A program made the translations under genes and the position numbers. The notes beneath the pieces are model-generated. The model made no database searches, had not been told where the DNA came from, and saw only the letters and a list, made by a program, of their open reading frames with translations. Shown here one piece after another: positions 12,947 to 12,992 of a DNA stretch of 12,992 bases (within the stretch, counting starts at the first letter, position 1; every line of letters begins with the position of its first letter). The stretch spans positions 1 to 12,992 of the forward strand of contig URAC01000024.1 of assembly GCA_900545735.1 (NCBI GenBank). The letters run 5' to 3'. This DNA comes from an uncultured Bacillota bacterium. GTDB lineage: Bacteria; Bacillota; Clostridia; Christensenellales; UBA1242.

Positions 12947-12992
12947 CTGTCTCTTATACACATCTGACGCTGCCGACGATAAGGCTCGTGTA
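12947..12992 (-). other. Nextera i5-side adapter (library artefact)
   Basis: Bases 12947-12979 are the reverse complement of the 33-nt Nextera read-1 transposase oligo, beginning with the 19-bp mosaic end (12947-12965). Bases 12980-12987 (TAAGGCTC) are the reverse complement of GAGCCTTA, the i5 index known to me as S521, and GTGTA begins the P5 arm. This is library sequence; it truncates the HicB-like gene. Confidence 0.98.

Noticed and set aside
24..12965. 19-bp inverted terminal repeats enclosing the whole contig, like a transposon
   Set aside because: They are the Tn5 mosaic ends of library adapters, followed by index sequences on the outer sides.

Overview
The window is an AT-rich chromosomal contig of an endospore-forming, low-GC Bacillota, most likely an uncultured clostridial lineage. 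The evidence is a spoIIGA-sigE pair and sigG, all clearly recognisable, plus strong AGGAG-type ribosome sites and short U-tracted terminators. The standard genetic code is used (sigG ends in TGA). No rRNA, tRNA, CRISPR array, phage gene or insertion sequence is visible. Both ends are sequencing-library sequence, not genome: bases 1-42 are a Nextera i7-side adapter including its index, and 12947-12992 are the i5-side adapter in reverse complement. Native DNA is 43-12946.

Layout, left to right. On the minus strand: truA (tRNA pseudouridine synthase) and an alpha-oxoamine synthase whose motifs look more like serine palmitoyltransferase than like standard KBL. Divergent from these, on the plus strand: an ABC-type ATPase with degenerate catalytic motifs paired with a small PucR-type HTH protein; a 727-aa DUF4132/MolR-like protein with its own promoter and terminator; a small C-terminally membrane-anchored protein; a 121-aa conserved-looking unknown; and an OGG1-type 8-oxoguanine DNA glycosylase. 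Then comes the sporulation block spoIIGA-sigE with an isopentenyl-diphosphate isomerase gene (idi) right behind sigE. sigG faces them convergently. A topoisomerase IV/gyrase B subunit (parE-like) is divergent from sigG, and a HicB-like gene is cut off by the adapter at the right edge.

How they fit together. SpoIIGA is the membrane protease that matures pro-sigmaE in the mother cell, and SigG is the late forespore sigma factor. In Bacillus and many clostridia sigG follows sigE on the same strand; here idi lies between them and sigG is inverted. The remaining genes are largely housekeeping (truA, ogg, idi, parE) or uncharacterised.

The most interesting non-gene signal is a repeated start geometry. 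truA, ogg and spoIIGA all lack a Shine-Dalgarno site and have a near-consensus -10 hexamer ending exactly 6 nt before the start codon, which predicts leaderless mRNAs; the membrane protein at 5675 may be a fourth case. For spoIIGA this also moves the start to GTG at 7604, because the upstream ATG lies inside a terminator hairpin. I do not see a clear multi-gene novel system. The best candidates for new biology are the degenerate ABC/PucR pair, the stand-alone DUF4132 protein and the leaderless promoters.
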